From positions 36,258 through 100,257 of the forward strand of contig JBAZZE010000002.1 in assembly GCA_041658955.1 (NCBI GenBank): a DNA stretch of 64,000 nt, read 5' to 3'. Below, piece by piece: positions 1-7,275 of the stretch; position 1 is the stretch's first letter; each line of letters begins with the position of its first letter. The position numbers and the translations under genes were made by a program. This DNA is from UBA2283 sp041658955 (GTDB lineage: Bacteria > Patescibacteriota > Microgenomatia > UBA12405). The notes below the pieces were generated by a model. The model was not told the origin of the DNA. It worked only from the letters and a program-made list of their open reading frames with translations, and ran no database searches.

Positions 1-602
1 TTATCTATGTACCAGTATTGAATGCCGTTTATTTGTTTCATTTTGTCTTTTAAATTTAGTGTTAGTTTTTTGTCATAATGAAAGCCTTTGTTTTTGAACT
101 TTTGCTCCCACCACTTTTTTGATTTTAAATTGACATGATCATGTCCAGTTTGACCTGGTGTAGCAGCTGTAAATATAATTGTGTCACTAGATTCCGTAAG
201 ACTTTGGATTAAGTTTGTAGAAAACTTTTCTTCAACATGCTCTGCAACTTCTAAGCATAAACATAAATCAAATTTTGATGTACTATGGTAAACATTTCTT
301 AAGTCAAAAATTTTAAAATTCTTGGAGTTTATTTTTCTGTACTTGAAATTTGATTTACTACCATCAATACCTAAAATTTTTATATTGTGTTTTTCAAAAG
401 GCTTGATTATATCCCCAGTCCCGCATCCAAAATCAATTACCGAATTTGGATCTATTTGTTTAATGATAAGTAGCGCGAATTTATCTACCCAGTTTTTATC
501 TCTTAATTCTGATGTGGCAAATTTATCATCATAAATTATGTTTAGATCTAGTTTTAAATATTTTAAAATTCGTATGATAAACGTGTTTATTTTGTTGTAC
601 AT
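1..602 (-). CDS. Class I SAM-dependent methyltransferase, 3' end outside window
   Basis: The frame is open from an ATG at 600-602 to the window edge: 200 full codons with no stop. The SAM-binding motif I, VIDFGCGTGD, lies at residues 55-64. It is followed by an acidic strand end (GIDGS, about 78-82) and a post-motif with EVAEHVEE (118-125), as in the Methyltransf_11/23 group. The start follows the stop of the upstream glycosyltransferase by 7 bp, so it is probably the last visible gene of the polysaccharide operon. It probably methylates a sugar or another small polar acceptor in the cytoplasm; the substrate cannot be read from the sequence. The fold assignment is firm and the role is inferred from context. 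Confidence 0.85.
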   Translation of the reverse strand, partial: MYNKINTFIIRILKYLKLDLNIIYDDKFATSELRDKNWVDKFALLIIKQIDPNSVIDFGCGTGDIIKPFEKHNIKILGIDGSKSNFKYRKINSKNFKIFDLRNVYHSTSKFDLCLCLEVAEHVEEKFSTNLIQSLTESSDTIIFTAATPGQTGHDHVNLKSKKWWEQKFKNKGFHYDKKLTLNLKDKMKQINGIQYWYID

Positions 603-609
603 ATATGAT

Positions 610-1737
610 CTATGGGATTTGTAGTATTTTATCAAGAAAAGTAATAGATTTATCCCAAGAATAATTTTTAGTGGTCTTCGCTCCATTTTTCACCAATCTT
701 GAAAAAAGTGAATTGTCTCTTATCAATTTTTGTATTTTTTTAATTGTGTTTTCTATTTCTCCAGCATTAGTTACAAGTGCATTTTTTCCGTCGACAATAT
801 ATTCATCATAGCCTGTTACTTTGGCAACTATTGGTACACCTCCACAAGCCATCATCTCAAGTGGAGGGCCAAAAAATCCTTCTACTGTAGAGAGCTTTAA
901 TAGTATGTCGCACGAAGAATAGATGTGACGCATCTGATCCATTGGAACTCTTTCGAAAAAACGATCACAATGCCACTCTGGTTTTGGTTGTCCATCATAG
1001 GAGACACACCAGACTTCACAGTCAATATCTTTAATTACTTTGAATGCTTCTTCCATACCTTTGAATGGCAAATTTATGGCACCTTCAAGTAAAATACGTT
1101 TTTTATTTTTTGGTTTTGTTTCTAGTGGGGTATCTGGATAAAAAATATCAGTATTTATCCCGTTTGGGACATAGTAAGATTCTTTGCCAAAATTGTCTTT
1201 GAGAAATATTTGGAGCCACTTGGCTATGGCAATAAATTCGAACGGGAAAGTGTAGGTGCGACGCACACGTTCTTTCAGATAACTTCCTGTAGGATAAAAA
1301 CGGGTTTCGTCTGATTGAACTAAATATATTTTTCTTTTAACGTTAAGGAGTAAGACTTCATAGGCCGTGATCCAGCCGGTGGCGACTACCGTCTGGTAAG
1401 TTTCGATGAGTGTTTTGTTGCCCTGAAGTGGAACTACTTTAACCTCTTGCCCTGGAAACCAGGATAAATCAGACTTGTTGTCATGGCTGGCAATAAGAGT
1501 ATTGTAACCAAGTTTTTGTAATCTATTAAGATGTTCACAAACTACAGCAACTCCACCGGTGATATTAGTTGTGGGAATAATGTAGCAGATGGATTTTGGA
1601 ATAGTTTTTGTTTCTTTCTTTTTGGAAAATTTTGAAGATAGATATCGTAATAAAAATATAATGTCTTCTAAAACATATTGAGGATTTCTTATCTGAGTGC
1701 GAATTATTTCTGGAACTAGTTTTCTATATAGATTCAT
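610..1737 (-). CDS. GT4-family glycosyltransferase
   Basis: A cytoplasmic retaining transferase of about 375 residues with the two-lobed GT-B layout. The N-terminal lobe has the glycine-rich loop NITGGVAVV near residues 58-66. The C-terminal lobe has the nucleotide-sugar motif EGFFGPPLEMMACG near 286-299, with the Glu-rich pattern typical of GT4. The frame can be extended to a TTG at 1755, but the ATG at 1737 overlaps fcl by only 14 bp and is preferred. Lying directly downstream of gmd and fcl, it may be a fucosyltransferase or act on the same exported glycan; that specificity is inference. Confidence 0.85.
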   Translation of the reverse strand: MNLYRKLVPEIIRTQIRNPQYVLEDIIFLLRYLSSKFSKKKETKTIPKSICYIIPTTNITGGVAVVCEHLNRLQKLGYNTLIASHDNKSDLSWFPGQEVKVVPLQGNKTLIETYQTVVATGWITAYEVLLLNVKRKIYLVQSDETRFYPTGSYLKERVRRTYTFPFEFIAIAKWLQIFLKDNFGKESYYVPNGINTDIFYPDTPLETKPKNKKRILLEGAINLPFKGMEEAFKVIKDIDCEVWCVSYDGQPKPEWHCDRFFERVPMDQMRHIYSSCDILLKLSTVEGFFGPPLEMMACGGVPIVAKVTGYDEYIVDGKNALVTNAGEIENTIKKIQKLIRDNSLFSRLVKNGAKTTKNYSWDKSITFLDKILQIP

Positions 1738-2656
1738 TTGTCTTATACCACTCAATAGTATTTTTTAGTCCAGTTTTAAAATCAGTACTGGCTTTAAAAC
1801 TGAATTCTTTTTCTGCTTTTGAGGTATCAAGACACCTGCGGGGCTGACCATCTGGCTTTGTGCTGTCCCAGACAACCTTACCTTCGTAACCAACTATTTC
1901 ATTGATTGTTTCGACTAATTCTTTGATAGTGATCTCCATTCCTGAACCAAGATTGACAGGGTCAGAACCATTGTACTTATCTGTCGCCATGACAATAGCC
2001 TTGGCGGCATCTTCGACATATAAAAATTCACGACTGGCACTGCCGGTTCCCCAGACTTCCATGGTGGGACTACCGGAATCCTTGGCTTCTATGGACTTTT
2101 TGATGAGAGCTGGAATGACGTGTGAGGAACTGGGGTCAAAATTATCACCCGGCCCATAGAGATTGACAGGGAGAAGATAAATAGCGTTAAAACCATATTG
2201 TTGGCGGTAGGCTTGGGCCTGGACCAGAAGCATTTTTTTGGCAAGACCATAAGGGGCATTGGTTTCCTCGGGATATCCGATCCATAGGTCAGATTCTTTA
2301 AAGGGTACTTGGGTGAACTTGGGATAGGCGCAAACAGTGCCGATGGCCACAAATTTTTTGATGCCGGCTTTGCGTGATTCCTCCATGAGCTGAGTGCCCA
2401 TGATGATGTTGTCATAATAAAGTTCACCTGGTTTTTCGCGGTTGAAACCTATTCCGCCTACCTTGGCGGCCAGATGGATGACAGTATCGATCTCTTGTAA
2501 CGATTTTTTAATTTGGGGAACGTCTGTAAAATCTACCTCAGCGTGAGTTGGGTAATAAATATTTTGAGGGCTTACTCCTGCATCAATTAATTGTTTTTTA
2601 ACATTTTGGCCCAAGAAACCACTGCCTCCGGTCAGGAGAATTTTTTGATCAAACAT
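1724..2656 (-). CDS. fcl: GDP-L-fucose synthase
   Basis: An NADPH-dependent epimerase/reductase of the extended SDR family, 310 residues, converting GDP-4-keto-6-deoxymannose to GDP-L-fucose. The Rossmann loop LLTGGSGFLG is at residues 7-16. The central motif IGTVCAYPKF (about 105-114) and the stretch NAPYGLAKK, with catalytic Tyr136 and Lys140, match the Fcl subfamily that carries GTVCAYP in place of GSSCIYP. The ATG at 2656 lies 2 bp after the gmd stop; a TTG at 2674 is possible but less likely. With gmd it forms the complete two-step route from GDP-mannose. Confidence 0.93.
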   Translation of the reverse strand: MFDQKILLTGGSGFLGQNVKKQLIDAGVSPQNIYYPTHAEVDFTDVPQIKKSLQEIDTVIHLAAKVGGIGFNREKPGELYYDNIIMGTQLMEESRKAGIKKFVAIGTVCAYPKFTQVPFKESDLWIGYPEETNAPYGLAKKMLLVQAQAYRQQYGFNAIYLLPVNLYGPGDNFDPSSSHVIPALIKKSIEAKDSGSPTMEVWGTGSASREFLYVEDAAKAIVMATDKYNGSDPVNLGSGMEITIKELVETINEIVGYEGKVVWDSTKPDGQPRRCLDTSKAEKEFSFKASTDFKTGLKNTIEWYKTNESI

Positions 2657-2658
2657 TA

Positions 2659-3735
2659 TTAGTAGTCCGCCCAACTATTAACCTTGGCTTCGTTTTCGAG
2701 GTCGAATTGAACCATGATGGACACTAATTCTTTAAAATTAATTTTAGGTTCCCATTTCAATAACTTTTTAGCTTTTGATGGGTTACCTAATAAAAGGTCG
2801 ACTTCTGCAGGGCGAAAATATTTGGGATCAACTTCGACTAATATTTTTTTAGTTTTTTTATCATAACCTTTTTCATCGACACCTTTGCCTTTCCAGATAA
2901 TATCGATACCAACTTCTTTGAACGCCAACTCGGTAAACTCACGAACACTGTGAGTCTCACCTGTGGCGATGACAAAATCATCAGGTTTGGGTTGTTGAAG
3001 AATTAACCACATGGCTTCGACATAATCTTTGGCGTGTCCCCAGTCACGCTTGGCATCGAGGTTGCCTAAATATAATTTATCTTGCAGACCTAGCTTGATA
3101 TTGGCAACTGCTCTGGATATTTTCCTAGTTACAAATGTCTTACCCCTTCGAGGTGATTCATGGTTGAAGAGGGTACCATTGCTGGCATGAAGCCCATAAC
3201 TTTCACGATAATTTTTGGTGATCCAGTAAGCAAAAACTTTGGCGCAACCATAGGGGGAACGTGGGTAAAATGGAGTGGTTTCATTTTGGGGTATTTCGAC
3301 TACCTTGCCATACATTTCACTCGATGAGGCTTGGTAATAACGAGAATTAGGTGCGTAATTACGGATAGCTTCAAGAATGCGAAGTGCACCATTAGCGACA
3401 ATATTGGCCGTATATTCGGGAATTTCAAAACTAACTTGGACATGGCTTTGGGCTCCAAGATTATAAATTTCGTCTGGCTGGATTTCACGAATTAGCTTAT
3501 CGATAACGGTAGGTTCACTTAAATCACCATAATGCAAAAAGATATGTACATCTTTATTGTGTGGATCGCGATAGATGTGGTCGATACGACTGGTGTTGAA
3601 ATTACTAGATCTTCTGATAATTCCATGAACTTCATATCCTTTTCCTAATAGCAATTCAGCAAGGTAGCTACCGTCTTGACCGGTAATTCCAGTGATAAGG
3701 GCTTTTTTGGTTTTATTGTTTTTGATCGTTTTCAT
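2659..3735 (-). CDS. gmd: GDP-mannose 4,6-dehydratase
   Basis: Catalyses the first committed step to GDP-L-fucose and other GDP-6-deoxyhexoses. It is an extended SDR with Rossmann motif GITGQDGSYL at residues 16-25. The active-site segment SSSEMYG (137-143) supplies Ser/Thr and Glu140, and SPYGCAK supplies Tyr162 and Lys166. At about 358 residues it has the family's usual length. The ATG at 3735 gives the usual short N-terminus; an ATG at 3780 would add 15 residues inside the ABC ATPase gene. It overlaps that gene by 23 bp in another frame. The strong match in length and motifs makes this one of the safest calls here. Confidence 0.95.
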   Translation of the reverse strand: MKTIKNNKTKKALITGITGQDGSYLAELLLGKGYEVHGIIRRSSNFNTSRIDHIYRDPHNKDVHIFLHYGDLSEPTVIDKLIREIQPDEIYNLGAQSHVQVSFEIPEYTANIVANGALRILEAIRNYAPNSRYYQASSSEMYGKVVEIPQNETTPFYPRSPYGCAKVFAYWITKNYRESYGLHASNGTLFNHESPRRGKTFVTRKISRAVANIKLGLQDKLYLGNLDAKRDWGHAKDYVEAMWLILQQPKPDDFVIATGETHSVREFTELAFKEVGIDIIWKGKGVDEKGYDKKTKKILVEVDPKYFRPAEVDLLLGNPSKAKKLLKWEPKINFKELVSIMVQFDLENEAKVNSWADY

Positions 3736-4453
3736 ATGTTTGGCAGACTGTAGCGGTGTCTCCGATTTGTTGAAGTGCATGATGATTTATATAAATAGCA
3801 CTGGTGCAAAAGGCTCTGACCTGCGGGAGTGAGTGAGAGACAAATATAATGGTAACACCAGAATTTTTGAATTCTTCCATTTTGGAAAAACATTTGGCTT
3901 GAAAAGCGGTGTCGCCGACTGCTAGAATCTCGTCGACAATAAGAATTTCGGGATTGACATGAATGGCGATACTAAAGGCAAGGCGCATGTACATTCCAGA
4001 GCTGTAATGTTTGATGGGCTGGTCTATAAACTCGGTAAGTTCGGAAAAATCAAGAATACTTTGGAAATTATCATCGATTTGGCGACGGCTAAGTCCGAGT
4101 ATGGCGCCATTAAGATAGACATTTTCTCGGCCGGTCAGTTCGGGATGCATGCCAGCGCCTAGTTCGATAAGGGGTGAGACTTTACCATGGACATGAATTT
4201 TACCCTTACTAGGACTCATGACACCGGCAATGAGTTTTAAAATAGTGGACTTACCGCTTCCATTGGGTCCGATAACGCCGACACACTCCCCTTTTTTGAT
4301 TTCAAAACTGACATTACTAAAGACGGTAAATTTGTCGACTGTTTTTTCTCCGTAGATCAGAGCGGGAAGGAATTCTTTAAAAGTTTTCTGATTGTTGCGC
4401 GAGAAATCTTTGGTTACTTCATCGAATTTGATGGCTATATTATTTATTTCCAT
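3713..4453 (-). CDS. ABC transporter ATP-binding protein for polysaccharide export (Wzt/TagH-like)
   Basis: The 246-residue nucleotide-binding subunit of a polysaccharide or teichoic-acid exporter. Walker A is GPNGSGKST (62-70), the signature YSSGM is at 150-154, Walker B ILIVDE is at 170-175 and the switch His is near 207. The run LIELGAGMHPELTGREN after Walker A marks the Wzt/TagH subfamily. It stops soon after the H-loop and so lacks the C-terminal carbohydrate-binding domain that E. coli O9a-type Wzt uses to recognise a capped chain. Export would then not depend on a Wzt-type end-cap reader. It starts 2 bp after the permease stop. Confidence 0.92.
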   Translation of the reverse strand: MEINNIAIKFDEVTKDFSRNNQKTFKEFLPALIYGEKTVDKFTVFSNVSFEIKKGECVGVIGPNGSGKSTILKLIAGVMSPSKGKIHVHGKVSPLIELGAGMHPELTGRENVYLNGAILGLSRRQIDDNFQSILDFSELTEFIDQPIKHYSSGMYMRLAFSIAIHVNPEILIVDEILAVGDTAFQAKCFSKMEEFKNSGVTIIFVSHSLPQVRAFCTSAIYINHHALQQIGDTATVCQTYENDQKQ

Positions 4454-4455
4454 AG

Positions 4456-5253
4456 TTAGACGTTGTCGGCGAATATCTTTTCGCGGGACTTGAAATAAGC
4501 TAGTCCTGTTAAAAGTGTAAAAATTGAAAGTATAAGCGCTATCGTCAGAGACAAATAGTTTGGCTCCCCTCCACCAAGGATTGTTTGGCGATAAGCATTA
4601 ATTATCACTGCCATTGGGTTGAGTTGAAAAAGAAACTTATATCTCTCAGGTACGATATCCGCAGGGTAAATTATTGGGGTTAAGTACATCCAAAGCATTA
4701 AGACAAGGTTTAGTAAAAACTGAATATCACGATATAGGAGGTTGGCGGCAGCAAAAAATAAAGACAGACCCAATGTGAAGATTTGTTGAATTATAAAAAT
4801 AGGAATTACCCAAAGAATATTGACATTAATAGGAATCTGGTAGGCAATCATGTAGAACACGAGGATAGATAGGGCAAAGAGAAAATCAATTATCTTGGCT
4901 ATGGTTGTGGCTAGAACTAATATAGTTCTAGGAAAATAGATTTTGGTGATTAAAGAGGCTGAGCTTACTAACGAACTGCATGAAAAAGAAAGAGAGTTGG
5001 AAAAAAGTGTCCAAGGTAGTAGCCCGACGAAGAGAAACACTGAATAAGGAATGTGTGAAGAAGCATTGGTGGGAATGCGCATGATGACAGAGAAGGCAAA
5101 AGACATAACCAACATCTGGGCTAAAGGATTGAGAATAACCCAAAAGTAGCCAAGAACTGACTGCTTGTAACGGGCCTTGACCTCACGACCAACCATCTGC
5201 CACAGAAGCTCCCGCCATTTTACGACCGCATGGAGTTCTTTTAGTAGAGACAT
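4456..5253 (-). CDS. ABC-2 type polysaccharide export permease (Wzm/TagG-like)
   Basis: An inner-membrane permease of about 265 residues that pairs with the ATPase encoded next. The N-terminal amphipathic stretch REVKARYKQSVLGYFWVILN is the characteristic ABC2_membrane entry motif. It is followed by about six hydrophobic segments and the loop YLTPIIYP near two-thirds of the protein, both typical of the family. The ATG at 5253 is preferred, though a GTG directly before it (5256) lies exactly 6 bp after a TATAAT box. It is the first gene of the leftward polysaccharide operon and exports a lipid-linked glycan. Confidence 0.92.
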   Translation of the reverse strand: MSLLKELHAVVKWRELLWQMVGREVKARYKQSVLGYFWVILNPLAQMLVMSFAFSVIMRIPTNASSHIPYSVFLFVGLLPWTLFSNSLSFSCSSLVSSASLITKIYFPRTILVLATTIAKIIDFLFALSILVFYMIAYQIPINVNILWVIPIFIIQQIFTLGLSLFFAAANLLYRDIQFLLNLVLMLWMYLTPIIYPADIVPERYKFLFQLNPMAVIINAYRQTILGGGEPNYLSLTIALILSIFTLLTGLAYFKSREKIFADNV

Positions 5254-5262
5254 CACGAATCT

Positions 5263-5268
5263 ATTATA
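5263..5268 (-). promoter_or_regulatory. Putative -10 box of the ABC export operon
   Basis: Read on the minus strand the bases are TATAAT, a perfect consensus hexamer. Six bases separate it from the GTG at 5256 and nine from the ATG at 5253. Such spacing puts the predicted transcript start at or next to the start codon. No clear -35 was identified. Confidence 0.6.
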
Positions 5269-5298
5269 TACGTTAGAACGGTGATTGGGGGTGAATAG

Positions 5299-5370
5299 GC
5301 AGAGGTTTGAAGATTGCGCGTCACTGTCCGGTGCTTTGATCGGACCATGTCGCTCCTCGCTATGACGTGG
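5299..5370. repeat. Degenerate copy of a palindromic repeat
   Basis: The left part, GGCAGAGGTTT.AAGATTGC (5299-5317), and the right part, GTCGCTCCTCGC.ATGACGTGG (about 5350-5370), are shared with the copy inside the radical SAM gene at 22159-22208. The middle differs and carries its own small stem, GTCCG (5326-5330) with CGGAC (5341-5345). It fills most of the divergent spacer between the ABC operon and the SDR gene, between their two candidate -10 boxes. Confidence 0.7.
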
Positions 5371-5384
5371 TGGTGATTGTAAGT

Positions 5385-5390
5385 TAAAAT
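5385..5390 (+). promoter_or_regulatory. Putative -10 box for the SDR gene
   Basis: TAAAAT lies exactly 6 bases before the ATG at 5397. This spacing would start the transcript at the A of the start codon. No ribosome-binding site is visible between box and start. Confidence 0.5.
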
Positions 5391-5396
5391 AGTGAC

Positions 5397-6296
5397 ATGA
5401 ATAAGAAAGTGGTGGTGGTTACTGGAGCAACTGGGAATATCGGCAAGGTGATGGTAAAAAAACTAATCGATAAGGGTTATCTGGTTCGAGCATTACTTCG
5501 TAAAGAATCGGAAAAACGTTGGAAAAATGAAAAAAATATCGAGATATTACGAGGCGATATTAATGATGTAAAAGTTCTTAAAAAATTATTTGAGGGTGCT
5601 TATGGAATTATTCACTTGGCGGTAGAAATGGACTCGGCTTTGCCATGGAAAACTTTTAAGGACGTTAATATAGATAGTGTAAAAACTATTCTAGAAATTG
5701 CGCCAAAAACTAGTCGCCTACTATTGGCTTCGAGCGTGGTGGTTTATAAAGATACTGGTAAAGAAGCTCGGGACGAAACGTGGGATCTGAAAACTACTGG
5801 TGGAGTGGATAAATATATTCGATCAAAACTTTTGGCCCTGAAAATGACTCGTAAATCGAAAAGAAAAGTAATTACGGTCATGCCTAGTACAGTCATTGAC
5901 CATGAAATTTTTGGGAGAGAACAACTGGTGAGTAACAATCCTCTAATAAAATGGTTGTGGAACAATGTGGGTGGTGGGATCCCGGGTGGCCTGATGGCGG
6001 CTGTGGGTGATCGGAGCCGGATAATGAATTTTGTGGAAGTAAAGGATGTATCTGAAGGAATAATCCTCGCTTTAGAAAAAGGAAAAATGGGTGAAGAATA
6101 CATTCTTTCCGGGGAAAGTCTTACCACTGGAGAATACCTTAAAGAAATGTCTAAACGTTGTGGAAAAAGTTATCTAAAGATTCAAATACCCAAATTCTTT
6201 TTAAGATTATTTGGAATAGGACAAGTGGTGAATATGAATTTTTCGTATAAAAAAGCCCAAAAAGAGTTAGGTTATACTCCTAAATGGAAACTATGA
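5397..6296 (+). CDS. NAD(P)-dependent sugar epimerase/dehydratase (extended SDR)
   Basis: A 299-residue Rossmann enzyme with dinucleotide motif TGATGNIG (9-16), GDIND (53-57) as the adenine-side acidic loop, and catalytic ASSVVVY (111-117) with Tyr140 and Lys144 in YIRSK. The family acts mostly on nucleotide sugars (4-epimerase, 4-reductase or dehydratase); some members act on steroids or quinones. The sequence does not fix the substrate. It is the first gene of the rightward cluster and overlaps the CofD-like gene at ATGA. Context favours supply of an activated sugar. Confidence 0.85.
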   Translation: MNKKVVVVTGATGNIGKVMVKKLIDKGYLVRALLRKESEKRWKNEKNIEILRGDINDVKVLKKLFEGAYGIIHLAVEMDSALPWKTFKDVNIDSVKTILEIAPKTSRLLLASSVVVYKDTGKEARDETWDLKTTGGVDKYIRSKLLALKMTRKSKRKVITVMPSTVIDHEIFGREQLVSNNPLIKWLWNNVGGGIPGGLMAAVGDRSRIMNFVEVKDVSEGIILALEKGKMGEEYILSGESLTTGEYLKEMSKRCGKSYLKIQIPKFFLRLFGIGQVVNMNFSYKKAQKELGYTPKWKL

Positions 6297-7267
6297 CCCG
6301 AGGTAAGAAAATATGTACGATAGGTGGTGGTTCAGGAATGCCGATAGTAAATAATGCTTTATTAAATGCTGGGTATAACCAAATCTGCTCTATCGTAACT
6401 ACATTTGATAGTGGTGGCGATACTGGAAGAATGCGGACAGATGAGAGAGGAAAGATATTGGCTTTTTCTGATTATTGGCGCTCACTAATCTCATTGTGGG
6501 ATGATTCAAAACAAAAAGAAGTGTGGCAAGAGATGCTCAGATTTCGCGATGGTAGAGAAAGAAATTTTGGAAATATATTTTTTCAATTTTTAGCTGAACG
6601 ATCGGGAGGACTAAATTCAGTTGATGAATTGTTTTGTTCGCTAACTGGAGCTAAAATTTGTGGTCAAGTAATCCCAGTATCAAACGAGCCGGCGCATGTT
6701 TGTTTTGAAACACAATCGGGTAAACAATATGAAGGCGAACATTTTTTGGATCAACTGCGGATGTCGAGAGATCGGGTAAAAAATATATGGCTAAGTCCAG
6801 AGGTGGAAGCAAGTAAAGACGCTTGTAGAGCGATAGAAGAATCAGAAGCGATTATATTTTGTCCGGGGAGTATGTATGGTTCGTTACTGGTCAATTTGCT
6901 TATGCCGGGAATTAGAAAAAGCATTATTGCCTCGAGAGGTAAAAAAATATTGATGACCAATATTATGTCGACAGCAAATGAGAATCATGGATTTGACACA
7001 ACTAAGTACCAAGAACTTTTTGAAAAGTATTTGGGAAAGAAAAATATTATTGATGTGATTCTGATGGCGGATATAAATGCTTTAAAAAAGGTTGATCTTA
7101 AGAAGGTGCTGGAATACTACGCAATGGAAAGCTCTTTTCCGATCACTAAAGGTAGTGGTACAGTCAGAGTGGTAGAAGATGATATTGCGACTATCGAGAA
7201 AAAGAATATGCGTCTACGACATAGCGAGATCAAACTGTCCACAAGTTTAAAAAATCTAATAGAATAA
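6293..7267 (+). CDS. CofD/YvcK-like protein
   Basis: About 324 residues, related to the COG0391 fold that includes 2-phospho-L-lactate transferase (CofD) and the UDP-sugar-binding morphogenesis factor YvcK/GlmR. The nucleotide loop is TIGGGSGMP near residues 9-17, followed by TTFDSGGDTGRMR (about 36-48), equivalent to the VTVADDGGSSGRLR element of YvcK. Further matches are RNFGNI and FCPGSMYGSLLVNLL, corresponding to the usual GPGSLYTSI.P.LL motif. No coenzyme F420 genes are nearby, so a YvcK-like UDP-sugar role is more plausible than F420 synthesis. The ATG at 6293 gives an ATGA overlap; an ATG at 6284 is also possible. Confidence 0.75.
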   Translation: MTRGKKICTIGGGSGMPIVNNALLNAGYNQICSIVTTFDSGGDTGRMRTDERGKILAFSDYWRSLISLWDDSKQKEVWQEMLRFRDGRERNFGNIFFQFLAERSGGLNSVDELFCSLTGAKICGQVIPVSNEPAHVCFETQSGKQYEGEHFLDQLRMSRDRVKNIWLSPEVEASKDACRAIEESEAIIFCPGSMYGSLLVNLLMPGIRKSIIASRGKKILMTNIMSTANENHGFDTTKYQELFEKYLGKKNIIDVILMADINALKKVDLKKVLEYYAMESSFPITKGSGTVRVVEDDIATIEKKNMRLRHSEIKLSTSLKNLIE

Positions 7268-7275
7268 TAGAATAT

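Noticed and set aside
322..534. Plus-strand open frame of 70 codons opposite the first methyltransferase
   Set aside because: It lies wholly antisense to a gene with clear SAM motifs and shows no domain or promoter of its own.
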